Below are positions 45,969 through 55,724 of a DNA stretch of 64,000 nucleotides, piece after piece; position 1 is the first letter of the stretch; every line of letters begins with the position of its first letter. Under the pieces are notes generated by a model that was not told where the DNA came from, made no database searches, and saw only the letters and a program-made list of their open reading frames with translations. This DNA is from Rhizobium croatiense (lineage in GTDB: Bacteria; Pseudomonadota; Alphaproteobacteria; Rhizobiales; Rhizobiaceae). The DNA lies in assembly GCF_019793465.1 (NCBI RefSeq), contig NZ_JAILYJ010000003.1, positions 124,001-188,000 of the forward strand. The letters are read 5' to 3'. Both the position numbers and the translations under genes were made by a program.

Positions 45969-47816
45969 ATGCCGCGCCTTTTCTCTACATCCATCGTCCG
46001 CCAGATCGTTGCGATCACGCTATTTCTGCTGGCGATCAGCACGGCGGCCATTGTCGGCGTGACCTATTACAATCTGAGCCGCCATGTGATGGATGGCGCC
46101 GTCTCCGACGCGAGGGACGCCGCCCGCGCCATGGCCGTCCTCTACGGCGCGGCCGATCAGGCCGCCAAGGTCGAGGTCAAGGACAACAAGCTCTCTGCCG
46201 TCACCGAAGAGGCCATTCCGGCCCTTGCCGATCATTCGTTGGTCGACCGCACCGCCCAGTCGATTGGCGGCGTTGCGACGATCTTCCAGAAGCAGGGCGG
46301 CGACTACGTCCGCATATCCACCAACGTCAAGAAGGAAAACGGCGACCGCGCCGTCGGCACCAAGCTTGCAGCCGAGCACCCGGCCCAGCCGGTTCTCGCC
46401 CGTGGCGAGGCCTATTTCGGCCCGGCCGAGCTGTTCGGCCGCAAGTTCATGACCGGTTATTTCCCGATCAAGAACGCATCGAACGCCAATGTCGGCATTC
46501 TCTTCATCGGCATTCCGATGGAGTTCTATTATCAGCGCATGAACGAACTGCTGATCCTGGTTCTCGGCATCGGCGCCGTCGTCATGCTGCTCGTCGGTGT
46601 TCTCGCCTTCTATGCGATCCGCCAGTCGGTGAAGCCTTTGCAGGCGCTGACCGCCAGCGTCCACTCGATCTCCTCGGGCGATCTCGACGAGGCAATCCCC
46701 TGTCTTGAGAAGAAAAACGAGTTCGGCGAGATCGGCCGCGCCCTTTCGCTATTCCGCGACAGCGCCCGCGCCCGCCGCGACCTGGAATCCGAGGCGGCCG
46801 AACAGCGCGCCTTGAGCGATGCCGAACGCGCCAGGAACGATGCCGACAAGCGCTCGCTCGACGGCCAGATCGATTTTGCCGTCAACCAGCTTGCGGCCGG
46901 CCTCGGCCGCCTGTCCCAGGGCGACGTCTCGCAGACGATCGGCACGCCCTTCGTCGGCCGGCTGGAGCAGCTGCGCGTCGATTTCAACGCCTCGCTTCTG
47001 CGGCTGCAGGATACGCTCTCCGGCATCCGCGACAGCGCCTCGACGATCCAGCGCAATAGCGGCGCCGTCTCGGCTTCCGCCGATGAGCTTTCGAAACGCA
47101 CGGAAGCGCAGGCGGCAAACCTCGAGGAGACCGCCGCCGCGGTCGAGGAGATCACCGTCACGGTTCGCTCTTCCGCCGAGCGCGCCCGTGAAGCCAACAG
47201 CGTCGTCGCCGCCACCAAGAAGACCGCCGACAATTCCGGCGCCGTCGTCGGCGATGCCGTCGCTGCCATGGAACGGATCGAAGAGGCCTCGCAGCGGATC
47301 GAGCAGATCATCGAGGTGATCGACGATATCGCCTTCCAGACCAATCTTCTGGCGCTCAATGCCGGCATCGAGGCGGCGCGGGCGGGCGAGGCGGGCAAGG
47401 GTTTTGCCGTCGTCGCCCAGGAGGTCCGCGAGCTCGCCCAGCGTTCGGCCGATGCGGCGCGCGAGATCAAGTCGCTGATCGAGACATCGAGCCGCGAAGT
47501 GACGGCGGGCTCCGAACTCGTCCAGAGGACCGGCCGCGTCCTTGCCTCGATCAGCCACGAGATCATCGCGATCAGCGGCCATGTCGAGACCATCGCCACC
47601 GCCAGCCGGGATCAGTCGGCGGCGCTGCATGAGGTCAACGGTTCCGTGAACGCCATGGACCAGATGACCCAGAAGAACGCCTCGATGGTTGCCGAGACGA
47701 CGCAGGCAAGCCGTCTGCTTGCCGGCGAAGCCGATACGCTGATGGCGCTCATCGAGCGTTTCCGCATCGGCGCAGAACCGGCGGCCGCTCACCTCGGCGC
47801 AAGGAAAGTCGCCTGA
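45969..47816 (+). CDS. Methyl-accepting chemotaxis protein with Cache sensor
   Basis: Receptor of 615 residues. Helix 1 (IVAITLFLLAISTAAIVGVT) is followed by a periplasmic Cache_3/Cache_2-like domain (about 40-190) with VATIFQKQGGDYVRISTNVK and GRKFMTGYFPIKNASNANVG. Helix 2 is at about 194-216. Tandem HAMP units follow (second: LGRLSQGDVSQTIGTPFVGR), then the signalling domain with DDIAFQTNLLALNAGIEAAR. Start chosen at 45969 (GGGGG upstream); a GTG at 45951 is in frame. Such Cache domains often bind small carboxylates, but the ligand cannot be named. Confidence 0.92.
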   Translation: MPRLFSTSIVRQIVAITLFLLAISTAAIVGVTYYNLSRHVMDGAVSDARDAARAMAVLYGAADQAAKVEVKDNKLSAVTEEAIPALADHSLVDRTAQSIGGVATIFQKQGGDYVRISTNVKKENGDRAVGTKLAAEHPAQPVLARGEAYFGPAELFGRKFMTGYFPIKNASNANVGILFIGIPMEFYYQRMNELLILVLGIGAVVMLLVGVLAFYAIRQSVKPLQALTASVHSISSGDLDEAIPCLEKKNEFGEIGRALSLFRDSARARRDLESEAAEQRALSDAERARNDADKRSLDGQIDFAVNQLAAGLGRLSQGDVSQTIGTPFVGRLEQLRVDFNASLLRLQDTLSGIRDSASTIQRNSGAVSASADELSKRTEAQAANLEETAAAVEEITVTVRSSAERAREANSVVAATKKTADNSGAVVGDAVAAMERIEEASQRIEQIIEVIDDIAFQTNLLALNAGIEAARAGEAGKGFAVVAQEVRELAQRSADAAREIKSLIETSSREVTAGSELVQRTGRVLASISHEIIAISGHVETIATASRDQSAALHEVNGSVNAMDQMTQKNASMVAETTQASRLLAGEADTLMALIERFRIGAEPAAAHLGARKVA

Positions 47817-48043
47817 GGAGCACGGCCGTGACGGCCGCAGGATTGCGCCGCAACGCTGCGGCGTTTTCCGTTCGCTGCGACCCGCTTTAAAATGAGGTCG
47901 ATCGAAGTCAGCCAGGCGGCGAAGCGAATGATGCTGCTGTCTCCGAACTCGGCATAGAACCGCTCTTCATCCGCCTTTGAGCCGCTTGGCTTGCAGGAAT
48001 GCCGGTATCCGTGAACGCCAGCAATGGTGATCATGTCGAACAT
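47789..48043 (-). CDS. Hypothetical protein, 84 residues
   Basis: MFDMITIAGVHGYRHSCKPS with a mixed alpha pattern; the last 25 residues look like read-through of the mcp 3' region. GGAAAGGA seven bases before the ATG at 48043 supports translation; the frame is open to 48070. Its 3' end overlaps the second mcp gene by 28 bp on the opposite strand. It is divergent from the LysR gene. No family recognised. Confidence 0.35.
   Translation of the reverse strand: MFDMITIAGVHGYRHSCKPSGSKADEERFYAEFGDSSIIRFAAWLTSIDLILKRVAANGKRRSVAAQSCGRHGRAPQATFLAPR
47846..47867 (+). terminator. Terminator after the second mcp gene
   Basis: CGCCGC (47846-47851), loop AACGCT, GCGGCG (47858-47863), then TTTT. Confidence 0.65.
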
Positions 48044-48130
48044 GGCGATGTCCTTTCCGTTAGACATCACTTCATCTAGGCGTCAAAATCCTCTTCATAA
48101 ACAGGGAAAATCCCGCTATGTTTTTCATCA

Positions 48131-49000
48131 ATGAAAAACGCGAATTGGGATTCCTATCAGCTTTTCCTGCAGGTCGCCCGGCTCGGCGGCCTGACGGGAG
48201 CAAGCGCTGCCAGCGGGCTCAGTCCCGCGACCGTCGGCCGGCGCATGCTCGATCTTGAGCAGGAGGTCGGCCGCGCCTTGTTTTCGCGCAGCCAGACCGG
48301 TTACCGCCTGACGCAGGATGGCCAGGCGCTGCTCGACCATCTGCAGGAAATGGAAGCCGCCGCCCGCAAGGTGGAGGCCTGGCGGCAATCCGGTGAGGGC
48401 GGCACGACCGTCAGGATCACCGCCGGCACCTGGCTCGCCTGGCTGCTGACCGAAAATTTCGCCGCAATCCGCATGCCGAGCGATGGCTTCGCCATTGCTC
48501 TCTCCATCGGCGAGGCGCGGGCGAGCCTTGCCTATCGTGAGAGCGACATCGGCATTCGCGCCTTCGAGCCGGAGGAAGCCAACCTGGCCGCACGCCTGCT
48601 CGGGGAGGTGGCCTATGCCGTCTATGCCAGACGCAACGCCGCCGAGACCGACGAGCGCTGGATTGCCGTCGGCGAGGAGGAGGCGATCTCGGCCTATCTG
48701 CGCTGGCCGCACGCCCATGCCGCATCCGGGATCGTCGCCACCGTCAATCGGCCGCGCTCGCTACCGGACATGGTGCGCGCCGGCGCCGGCAAGGGCGTGC
48801 TTCCATGTTTCGTCGGCGATCTTCATCCGGAATTGCAGCGCCAGGGCGGCGAACTGCCGGAACTGCGTCACCGCCAATGGATCGTCATGAATGCCGAGGA
48901 CCGCCATCGCCCCGAAATCCGCACGGTCGCCGACCGAATGACCAAGCTCATCCGAAGCTATGCCGATCTCTTCGCCGGAAAACGGCCGAGCCGCGGTTGA
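48131..49000 (+). CDS. LysR-family transcriptional regulator
   Basis: Regulator of 289 residues. The N-terminal winged helix-turn-helix is visible (DSYQLFLQVARLGGLTGASA, SGLSPATVGRRMLDLEQEVG, ALFSRSQTGYRLTQDGQALL). The C-terminal effector domain is less conserved and begins with VRITAGTWLAWLLTENFAAI. The target and inducer cannot be told; its divergent neighbour is a small unknown gene and the next gene downstream is convergent. Confidence 0.88.
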   Translation: MKNANWDSYQLFLQVARLGGLTGASAASGLSPATVGRRMLDLEQEVGRALFSRSQTGYRLTQDGQALLDHLQEMEAAARKVEAWRQSGEGGTTVRITAGTWLAWLLTENFAAIRMPSDGFAIALSIGEARASLAYRESDIGIRAFEPEEANLAARLLGEVAYAVYARRNAAETDERWIAVGEEEAISAYLRWPHAHAASGIVATVNRPRSLPDMVRAGAGKGVLPCFVGDLHPELQRQGGELPELRHRQWIVMNAEDRHRPEIRTVADRMTKLIRSYADLFAGKRPSRG

Positions 49001-49013
49001 AGTTTACGATGAA

Positions 49014-49045
49014 GCGCCCGCGCATCTCCGGGACACGCGGGCGTT
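49014..49045. terminator. Possible terminator after the LysR gene
   Basis: GCGCCCGCG (49014-49022) pairs with CGCGGGCGT (49037-49045), with only a short T stretch. It lies between convergent genes. Confidence 0.45.
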
Positions 49046-49086
49046 CAGATGAAGGGCGGCGACCCGAGGTCGCCAGGCTATGCTTG

Positions 49087-49323
49087 TCAATGCCGGTTGG
49101 TGACGACGACCGGAATGAGCAGGTCGCCCCAGTTGCCGTCGCCGCCGTGATGACGGGCCGAGCGCACCAGTTCGACCGAGACGCCGGCCTCGACGGCTTT
49201 CATGACCGACTGGTTCAACCGGTGCAGGTCATTGGCGAGCATACGGATCGTCGTCTGCTGATCCTCGCTCATGCTGGACGTCTGCTCTTCGGCCCGTTCC
49301 CGGACGCGTGAAATGGATGCCAT
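49087..49323 (-). CDS. Small hypothetical protein linked to aceA
   Basis: Protein of 78 residues: MASISRVRERAEEQTSSMSE, then a helix (TIRMLANDLHRLNQSVMKAV) and a C-terminal part, SARHHGGDGNWGDLLIPVVV. It starts 21 bp after aceA with AGGAGGACAG upstream, so it is probably cotranscribed with aceA. No family recognised. It could be a small accessory of the glyoxylate shunt or simply a neighbour. Confidence 0.65.
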   Translation of the reverse strand: MASISRVRERAEEQTSSMSEDQQTTIRMLANDLHRLNQSVMKAVEAGVSVELVRSARHHGGDGNWGDLLIPVVVTNRH

Positions 49324-49344
49324 GGTTCTGTCCTCCTGTTCGGG

Positions 49345-50634
<1,290 letters not shown>

Positions 50635-50774
50635 GCTGATCTCCTCAATAAAAACCGATATCAGGGGCGTTGATGACAAGATTGACAATATCGCACGTAA
50701 TGGCCAGAAAAACCTTTGATTTCTGTGGCGGAAAGAGGTTAAGATGACGAGGATTGACAGAGTGGCGCTGTGAA

Positions 50775-50792
50775 TTTGTAAAGTTTTGTAAA
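50775..50792. promoter_or_regulatory. Tandem TTTGTAAA repeat in the aceA-regulator gap
   Basis: TTTGTAAA at 50775-50782 and again at 50785-50792, ten bases (one helical turn) apart, 35 bp before the regulator gene. RamB of actinobacteria binds a site of similar composition (AAAGTTTGCAAA type). That makes it a candidate operator for autoregulation or control of aceA. Confidence 0.45.
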
Positions 50793-50826
50793 TGTTAGCG
50801 CCGCTTGCCTGTCAAAGGGTATGACA

Positions 50827-52236
50827 ATGGCGGAACGGAAGATATTCGCAGGCCCGAAATTGCGGCGCATCCGCAATGCGCTGGCGCTGACGCAGACCGC
50901 CATGGCCGAGGCGCTCGAAATATCACCCTCTTACCTGAACCTGATCGAGCGCAACCAGCGGCCGTTGACGGTGCAGCTGCTGTTGAAGCTCGCGGCCGTC
51001 TACAGGGTCGATCTGGAGGAACTGCGCGGACAGACCGGCGGCAGCCTCGGCCAGCTCAAGGAGGTCTTTGCCGATCCGCTGCTTGCCGGCGAATTGCCCG
51101 GCGACCAGGAACTGGTGGAAGTGGCCGAGGCCGCACCCAATGCTGCGGCCGGCATGATCAAGCTCTATCGCGCCTATCGCGAACAGGCCGCCCGGCTGTC
51201 GGACCTGACGGCGCTGATGGCGGCCGAAGGGCACGCACCCGTCGCCGTCGGCCGGTTGCCGCTCGACGAGCTGCGCGAGACGCTGGAGCGCAGATCGGCC
51301 TATTTCGGACGGATCGAGACGGCGGCGGAAGCCTTTGCCGCGACGCTTCCCGGCGGCGCCGACCTTGCCGCCGGGCTGAAGGACTGGCTGCGCGCCGAGC
51401 GCGGCATTGCGGTGCGTGTCCTGCCGGTGCACGTCATGCCGGATCTGCGCCGCCGTTTCGATCGGCATTCGATGCGGCTTTTCATTTCCGAGCGCCTGTC
51501 GCCGGCCGACCGTGCGCATGAGATCGCTATCGAGGCCGCGAACCTCGCTTTGCTGTCGGCGATCGATGCCGAGCTCGACGATCTCTCGCTCTCTTCCGCC
51601 GAGGCGCGCCGCATTGCCCGCTTCGAGCTGGCCCGCATCGCGGCCCTGGCGCTCGCCATGCCCTATGAGTCCTTCCTGGCGGCGGCCAAGGCGACGCGCT
51701 ACGATATCGACATTCTGCGCGCTCGCTTCGGCGTCTCTTTCGGCCATGCCGCGACGCGTCTGATCATGCTGCAGCGGCCGGGGGCGGCAGCCATCCCCTT
51801 CTTCATGATGGAGATCGATGCCGCCGGCCACCGGCTGCGGCGAGGCGGCGCCCAAGGCTTTCCGCAGGCCCGTTTCGGCGGCGGTTGTCCGAAGCTCAAT
51901 ATCCACGCCGCCTTCCTGCAGCCGGGCCAGATTCTTGCCGAGACGGTGGTCATGCCGGATGGAGCATCCTTCCTGACGGTCGCCCGCACGCTCGAGGGGC
52001 CGAGCGTCGAATTCGGCGAAAGGGTCAGGCGCACGGCGATGCTGATCGGCTGCGATGCCGCCCTTGCAGACGGCCTGGCCTACGGGCAGATGACGGCGGT
52101 CGATCCGGTCGCGATCGGCCCGGCCTGTCGCCTCTGCGAGCGGCGCGGCTGCCTTTCCCGCGCCGAGCCGCCGGTGACGAGACCACTCGGGCTCGACGAG
52201 ATGGTGGCGGGGCTCAGCGCCTTCGACTTCCAGTGA
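50827..52236 (+). CDS. ScfR/RamB-like XRE regulator with ImmA/IrrE and Cys-rich C terminus
   Basis: Regulator of 469 residues. The N-terminal XRE helix-turn-helix is LRRIRNALALTQTAMAEALE with ISPSYLNLIERNQRPLTVQL. An ImmA/IrrE-like middle domain (about 150-280) is followed by the C-terminal DUF2083-type domain with CRLCERRGCLSRAEPP (three Cys). This architecture is that of short-chain fatty acid regulators such as RamB, which controls isocitrate lyase in actinobacteria. Divergence from aceA supports the same role here. AAAGGG seven bases upstream favours the ATG at 50827 over that at 50821. Confidence 0.85.
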   Translation: MAERKIFAGPKLRRIRNALALTQTAMAEALEISPSYLNLIERNQRPLTVQLLLKLAAVYRVDLEELRGQTGGSLGQLKEVFADPLLAGELPGDQELVEVAEAAPNAAAGMIKLYRAYREQAARLSDLTALMAAEGHAPVAVGRLPLDELRETLERRSAYFGRIETAAEAFAATLPGGADLAAGLKDWLRAERGIAVRVLPVHVMPDLRRRFDRHSMRLFISERLSPADRAHEIAIEAANLALLSAIDAELDDLSLSSAEARRIARFELARIAALALAMPYESFLAAAKATRYDIDILRARFGVSFGHAATRLIMLQRPGAAAIPFFMMEIDAAGHRLRRGGAQGFPQARFGGGCPKLNIHAAFLQPGQILAETVVMPDGASFLTVARTLEGPSVEFGERVRRTAMLIGCDAALADGLAYGQMTAVDPVAIGPACRLCERRGCLSRAEPPVTRPLGLDEMVAGLSAFDFQ

Positions 52237-52360
52237 TTGTGAAATCGTCGACAGCGCAGTTTTTGCGCTTGTGGGCTTAGAAATTCCTTCTTAGTCTGCG
52301 GGCAAACCAGAGGGAAAAGACGTCCGGGGATGCGGACGCTTTGAACAAACAGGAGAAGTC

Positions 52361-53458
52361 ATGAGGTCAACCATCGCAAGTGTGACGGCCGCCGCCATCG
52401 CCGCGCTCTTTGCCGCCGCTCCGGCCTTTGCCCAGGAGCGCGTGGTCAATGTCTACAACTGGTCGGATTATATCGACGACAGTATCCTGACCGACTTCAC
52501 CAAGGAAACCGGCATCAAGGTCGTCTACGACACCTTCGATTCGAACGAGACCGTCGAAACCAAGCTGCTTGCCGGCGGCACCGGTTATGACGTCGTCGTT
52601 CCCACCGCCGACTTCCTGCAGCGCCAGATCCAGGCCGGCGTCTTCCAGAAGCTCGACAAGTCGAAGCTGCCGAACCTTTCCAACATGTGGGACGTGATCC
52701 AGCAGCGCACCGCTGCATACGATCCGGGCAATGAATATGCCGTCGATTACATGTGGGGCACCGACGGCATCGGCTACAACGTCAAGAAGGTCGCTGAAAT
52801 CCTGGGTCCCGATGCCAAGCCCGGCCTCGAAGTGATCTTCGATCCGAAGGTCGCCGAAAAATTCAAGGACTGCGGCATCTACGTGCTCGACACGCCGAAG
52901 GACGTCATGACCACGGCGCTGCGCTATCTCGGCCTCGATCCGAACTCGACCAAGGCCGAGGATTTCAAGAAAGTCGAGGAACTTCTGACGGCGGTTCGCC
53001 CGTATATCCGCAAGTTCCATTCGTCCGAATATATCAACGCCCTTGCCAACGGCGATATCTGCATCGCCTTCGGCTATTCCGGCGACATGTTGCAGGCCCG
53101 CGACCGTGCGGCCGAAGCCAAGAACGGCGTCGAGGTCAACTACTCGATCCCCGTACAGGGCGCCCAGATGTGGTTCGATATGATGGCGATCCCCGCCGAT
53201 GCCAAGCATGTGGCCGAAGCGCATGAGTTCCTGAACTACATGATGAAGCCCGAGGTCATCGCCAAGGCGAGCGATCACACCTTCTATGCCAACGGCAACA
53301 AGGCCTCGCAGCAGTTCGTCAGCAAGGACGTGCTGAACGATCCGGCTATCTATCCGACCGAAGAAGTGATGAAGAACCTGTTCACCGTCAAGCCGTGGGA
53401 CCCGAAGACCCAGCGCACGGCGACGCGGATCTGGACGAAGGTCGTCACCGGCCAGTAA
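52361..53458 (+). CDS. potF: Putrescine/spermidine-binding periplasmic protein PotF
   Basis: Solute-binding protein of 365 residues with a signal peptide (IASVTAAAIAALFAAAPAFA, cut before QERVV). The mature start VVNVYNWSDYIDDSILTDFT is characteristic of PotD/PotF proteins, as is GTGYDVVVPTADFLQRQIQA. Ahead of the ATG is AGGAGAAG. It is followed by a terminator-like hairpin and a RIME repeat before potG, which probably sets a higher level of binding protein. Confidence 0.93.
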   Translation: MRSTIASVTAAAIAALFAAAPAFAQERVVNVYNWSDYIDDSILTDFTKETGIKVVYDTFDSNETVETKLLAGGTGYDVVVPTADFLQRQIQAGVFQKLDKSKLPNLSNMWDVIQQRTAAYDPGNEYAVDYMWGTDGIGYNVKKVAEILGPDAKPGLEVIFDPKVAEKFKDCGIYVLDTPKDVMTTALRYLGLDPNSTKAEDFKKVEELLTAVRPYIRKFHSSEYINALANGDICIAFGYSGDMLQARDRAAEAKNGVEVNYSIPVQGAQMWFDMMAIPADAKHVAEAHEFLNYMMKPEVIAKASDHTFYANGNKASQQFVSKDVLNDPAIYPTEEVMKNLFTVKPWDPKTQRTATRIWTKVVTGQ

Positions 53459-53468
53459 GTCAATGCCA

Positions 53469-53495
53469 GGCCCGGACGGCAACGTCCGGGCCTTT
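53469..53495 (+). terminator. Hairpin/terminator after potF
   Basis: GGCCCGGACG (53469-53478), loop GCAA, CGTCCGGGCC (53483-53492), then TTT. It may terminate part of the potF transcripts. Confidence 0.7.
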
Positions 53496-53507
53496 CAATT
53501 GGCGGCC

Positions 53508-53621
53508 TAGAACAGGATGATTTTAGGCCGGTCGGCCTAAAATCTGAATCCTGTTCTAAATTGAAGAGTTAGAGCATGATGTCGTCCGAAAACCGCTCAC
53601 ACTTTTCGGCATCATGCTCTA
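53508..53621. repeat. RIME-type intergenic mosaic repeat, copy 2
   Basis: Palindrome 1 (53508-53558) has AGAACAGGAT/ATCCTGTTCT with inner TTTTAGGCC/GGCCTAAAA. Palindrome 2 (53570-53621) has TAGAGCATGATG/CATCATGCTCTA. It is near-identical to 20718-20830; differences in palindrome 1 are paired, keeping the stem. It lies between potF and potG. Confidence 0.88.
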
Positions 53622-53662
53622 GGTGGAGGCCGGCCGAATACGCATATTTTTCGGGGAATAAT

Positions 53663-54805
53663 ATGAAATCCTTAGGCAATATCCGCCGCACTTTCGCGCC
53701 TTGGACCGATCCGTCCGCAAAACCTTTCATTGCCTTCAAGAATGTCACCAAGCGCTTCGGCGATTTTACCGCTGTCAACGACCTGTCGCTGAACATCTAT
53801 CACCGCGAGTTCTTCGCGCTGCTCGGCGCGTCCGGGTGCGGCAAGTCGACGCTTCTGCGCATGCTCGCCGGCTTCGAGCAGCCGACATCCGGCGAAATCG
53901 TTCTCGATGGCACCGATCTCGCTGGCACGCCGCCCTACAGGCGGCCGGTCAATATGATGTTCCAGTCCTACGCGCTTTTCCCGCACATGACCGTCGAGAA
54001 GAACATCGCCTTCGGCCTGAAGCAGGACGGCATGCCGAAGGACGAAATGGCCGAGCGCGTCGCGCAGATGCTGAAACTCGCCAAGCTCGAGCAATTTGCC
54101 TCCCGCAAGCCGAACCAGCTCTCCGGCGGCCAGCGTCAGCGCGTGGCGCTCGCCCGTTCGCTCGCCAAGCGCCCGAAAGTGCTGCTGCTCGACGAACCGC
54201 TCGGCGCGCTCGACAAGAAGCTGCGCGAGGAAACCCAGTTCGAGCTGATGGACCTGCAGCAAAGCCTCGGCCTCACCTTCGTCGTCGTCACCCACGACCA
54301 GGAAGAGGCGATGACCATCGCCGACCGCATCGCCGTCATGAGCCATGGCAAGGTGGTGCAGGTGGCAACGCCGGCCGAAATCTACGAGGCGCCGAATTCC
54401 CGTTTCGTGGCGGATTTCATCGGCGACGTGAATATCTTCGACGGCAAGGTGACGACATCGGGGAGCGGGCCAACCGAGATCGCCGTCGACAGCGGTTTCA
54501 CCATCCGCACCGCCGCCGCAGGTTCCCCCGCGATCGGCAGCACGGCCGGTTTTGCCATCCGCCCCGAGAAGATCCGCGTCAGCCGCGCGGCGCCGGCGAA
54601 CGCCTCGGTCAACGCGGCCAAGGGCGAGATCTGGGATATCGGCTATCTCGGCGACATGACCGTCTTCCACATCAAGCTGCCGAGCGGCAAATTCGTCAGA
54701 GCCTCTTCCCTCAACGCGCAACGCTTCGTCGAAGACCCCTTCACCTATGATCAGGACGTCTGGGTCTCCTTCGATGAAGACGGCGGCGTGCTGCTGAAGG
54801 ATTGA
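53663..54805 (+). CDS. potG: Polyamine ABC transporter ATPase PotG
   Basis: ATPase of 380 residues. Walker A GASGCGKST, VNMMFQSYALFPHMTV, signature LSGGQRQRVALARSLAKRPK, Walker B VLLLDEPLGALDKKLREETQ and H-loop VVTHDQEEAMTIADRIAVMS. A C-terminal TOBE domain follows. Start chosen at 53663 (CGGGGAATA upstream); the 29 in-frame codons before it are RIME repeat. Confidence 0.94.
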   Translation: MKSLGNIRRTFAPWTDPSAKPFIAFKNVTKRFGDFTAVNDLSLNIYHREFFALLGASGCGKSTLLRMLAGFEQPTSGEIVLDGTDLAGTPPYRRPVNMMFQSYALFPHMTVEKNIAFGLKQDGMPKDEMAERVAQMLKLAKLEQFASRKPNQLSGGQRQRVALARSLAKRPKVLLLDEPLGALDKKLREETQFELMDLQQSLGLTFVVVTHDQEEAMTIADRIAVMSHGKVVQVATPAEIYEAPNSRFVADFIGDVNIFDGKVTTSGSGPTEIAVDSGFTIRTAAAGSPAIGSTAGFAIRPEKIRVSRAAPANASVNAAKGEIWDIGYLGDMTVFHIKLPSGKFVRASSLNAQRFVEDPFTYDQDVWVSFDEDGGVLLKD

Positions 54806-54809
54806 GAAC

Positions 54810-55721
54810 ATGGGAACGCTGGCATCACGCTTCTATAACCGCCTCGTCATCGTCATTCCCTATGCCTGGCTGCTGCTCTTCTTTCTGGCGCCGTTCTTCA
54901 TCGTCTTCCGCATCTCGCTGTCGACGACGGCGATCGCCATACCGCCCTATGAGCCGGTCTTCTCTTTTGCCGACGGCTGGAGCGGTTTCTGGAGCAAGGT
55001 CGCGACCTTCTCCTTCGACAATTACGGCTATCTCACCGACGATCCTCTCTACTTCAATGCATATCTGTCGAGCGTCACCATCGCCGGTATCTCGACCCTG
55101 CTGATGTTGCTGATCGCCTATCCGATCGCCTATGGCATGGCGCAGGCGCCGCGCACCATCCGCCCGACGCTGCTGATGCTCGTCATCCTGCCGTTCTGGA
55201 CGAGCTTCCTGATCCGCGTCTATGCGTGGATTGCCATCCTGAAGCCCGAGGGATTGCTGAACCAGCTCCTCTTGTCGCTGCATATCATCGACACGCCGCT
55301 GATCATTCTCAACACCCCGACGGCCGTCTATATCGGTATCGTCTATTCCTACCTGCCCTTCATGGTGCTGCCGCTCTATTCGTCGCTCGAAAAGATGGAC
55401 GGCACGCTGATCGAGGCGGCCCAGGATCTCGGCTGCACTCCGATCCGGGCCTTCTGGCGCGTCACGTTCCCGCTGTCGATCCCAGGCGTGGTAGCAGGCT
55501 GCATGCTGGTCTTCATCCCCGCCGTCGGCGAGTTCGTCATCCCCGATCTTCTCGGCGGGTCGCAGACGCTGATGATCGGCAAGACGCTGTGGAACGAGTT
55601 CAATGCCAATCGCGACTGGCCGGTCTCCTCGGCGGTCGCAACCATCCTGCTGATGATCCTGGTGATCCCGATCGTCTTCTTTCAGAATGCACAGGCCAAG
55701 GCCGAAGAGCGGGGGAGATAG
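54810..55721 (+). CDS. potH: Polyamine ABC transporter permease PotH
   Basis: Permease of 303 residues with six membrane helices. N-terminal IPYAWLLLFFLAPFFIVFRI and the EAA loop DGTLIEAAQDLGCTPIRAFW (then RVTFPLSIPGVVAG) mark a PotB/PotH protein. It starts four bases after the potG stop and ends three bases before potI. Confidence 0.94.
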   Translation: MGTLASRFYNRLVIVIPYAWLLLFFLAPFFIVFRISLSTTAIAIPPYEPVFSFADGWSGFWSKVATFSFDNYGYLTDDPLYFNAYLSSVTIAGISTLLMLLIAYPIAYGMAQAPRTIRPTLLMLVILPFWTSFLIRVYAWIAILKPEGLLNQLLLSLHIIDTPLIILNTPTAVYIGIVYSYLPFMVLPLYSSLEKMDGTLIEAAQDLGCTPIRAFWRVTFPLSIPGVVAGCMLVFIPAVGEFVIPDLLGGSQTLMIGKTLWNEFNANRDWPVSSAVATILLMILVIPIVFFQNAQAKAEERGR

Positions 55722-55724
55722 ACC

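Noticed and set aside
53576..53662. N-terminal extension of potG by 29 codons.
   Set aside because: Encoded by the second RIME copy; PotG homology begins after the ATG at 53663.
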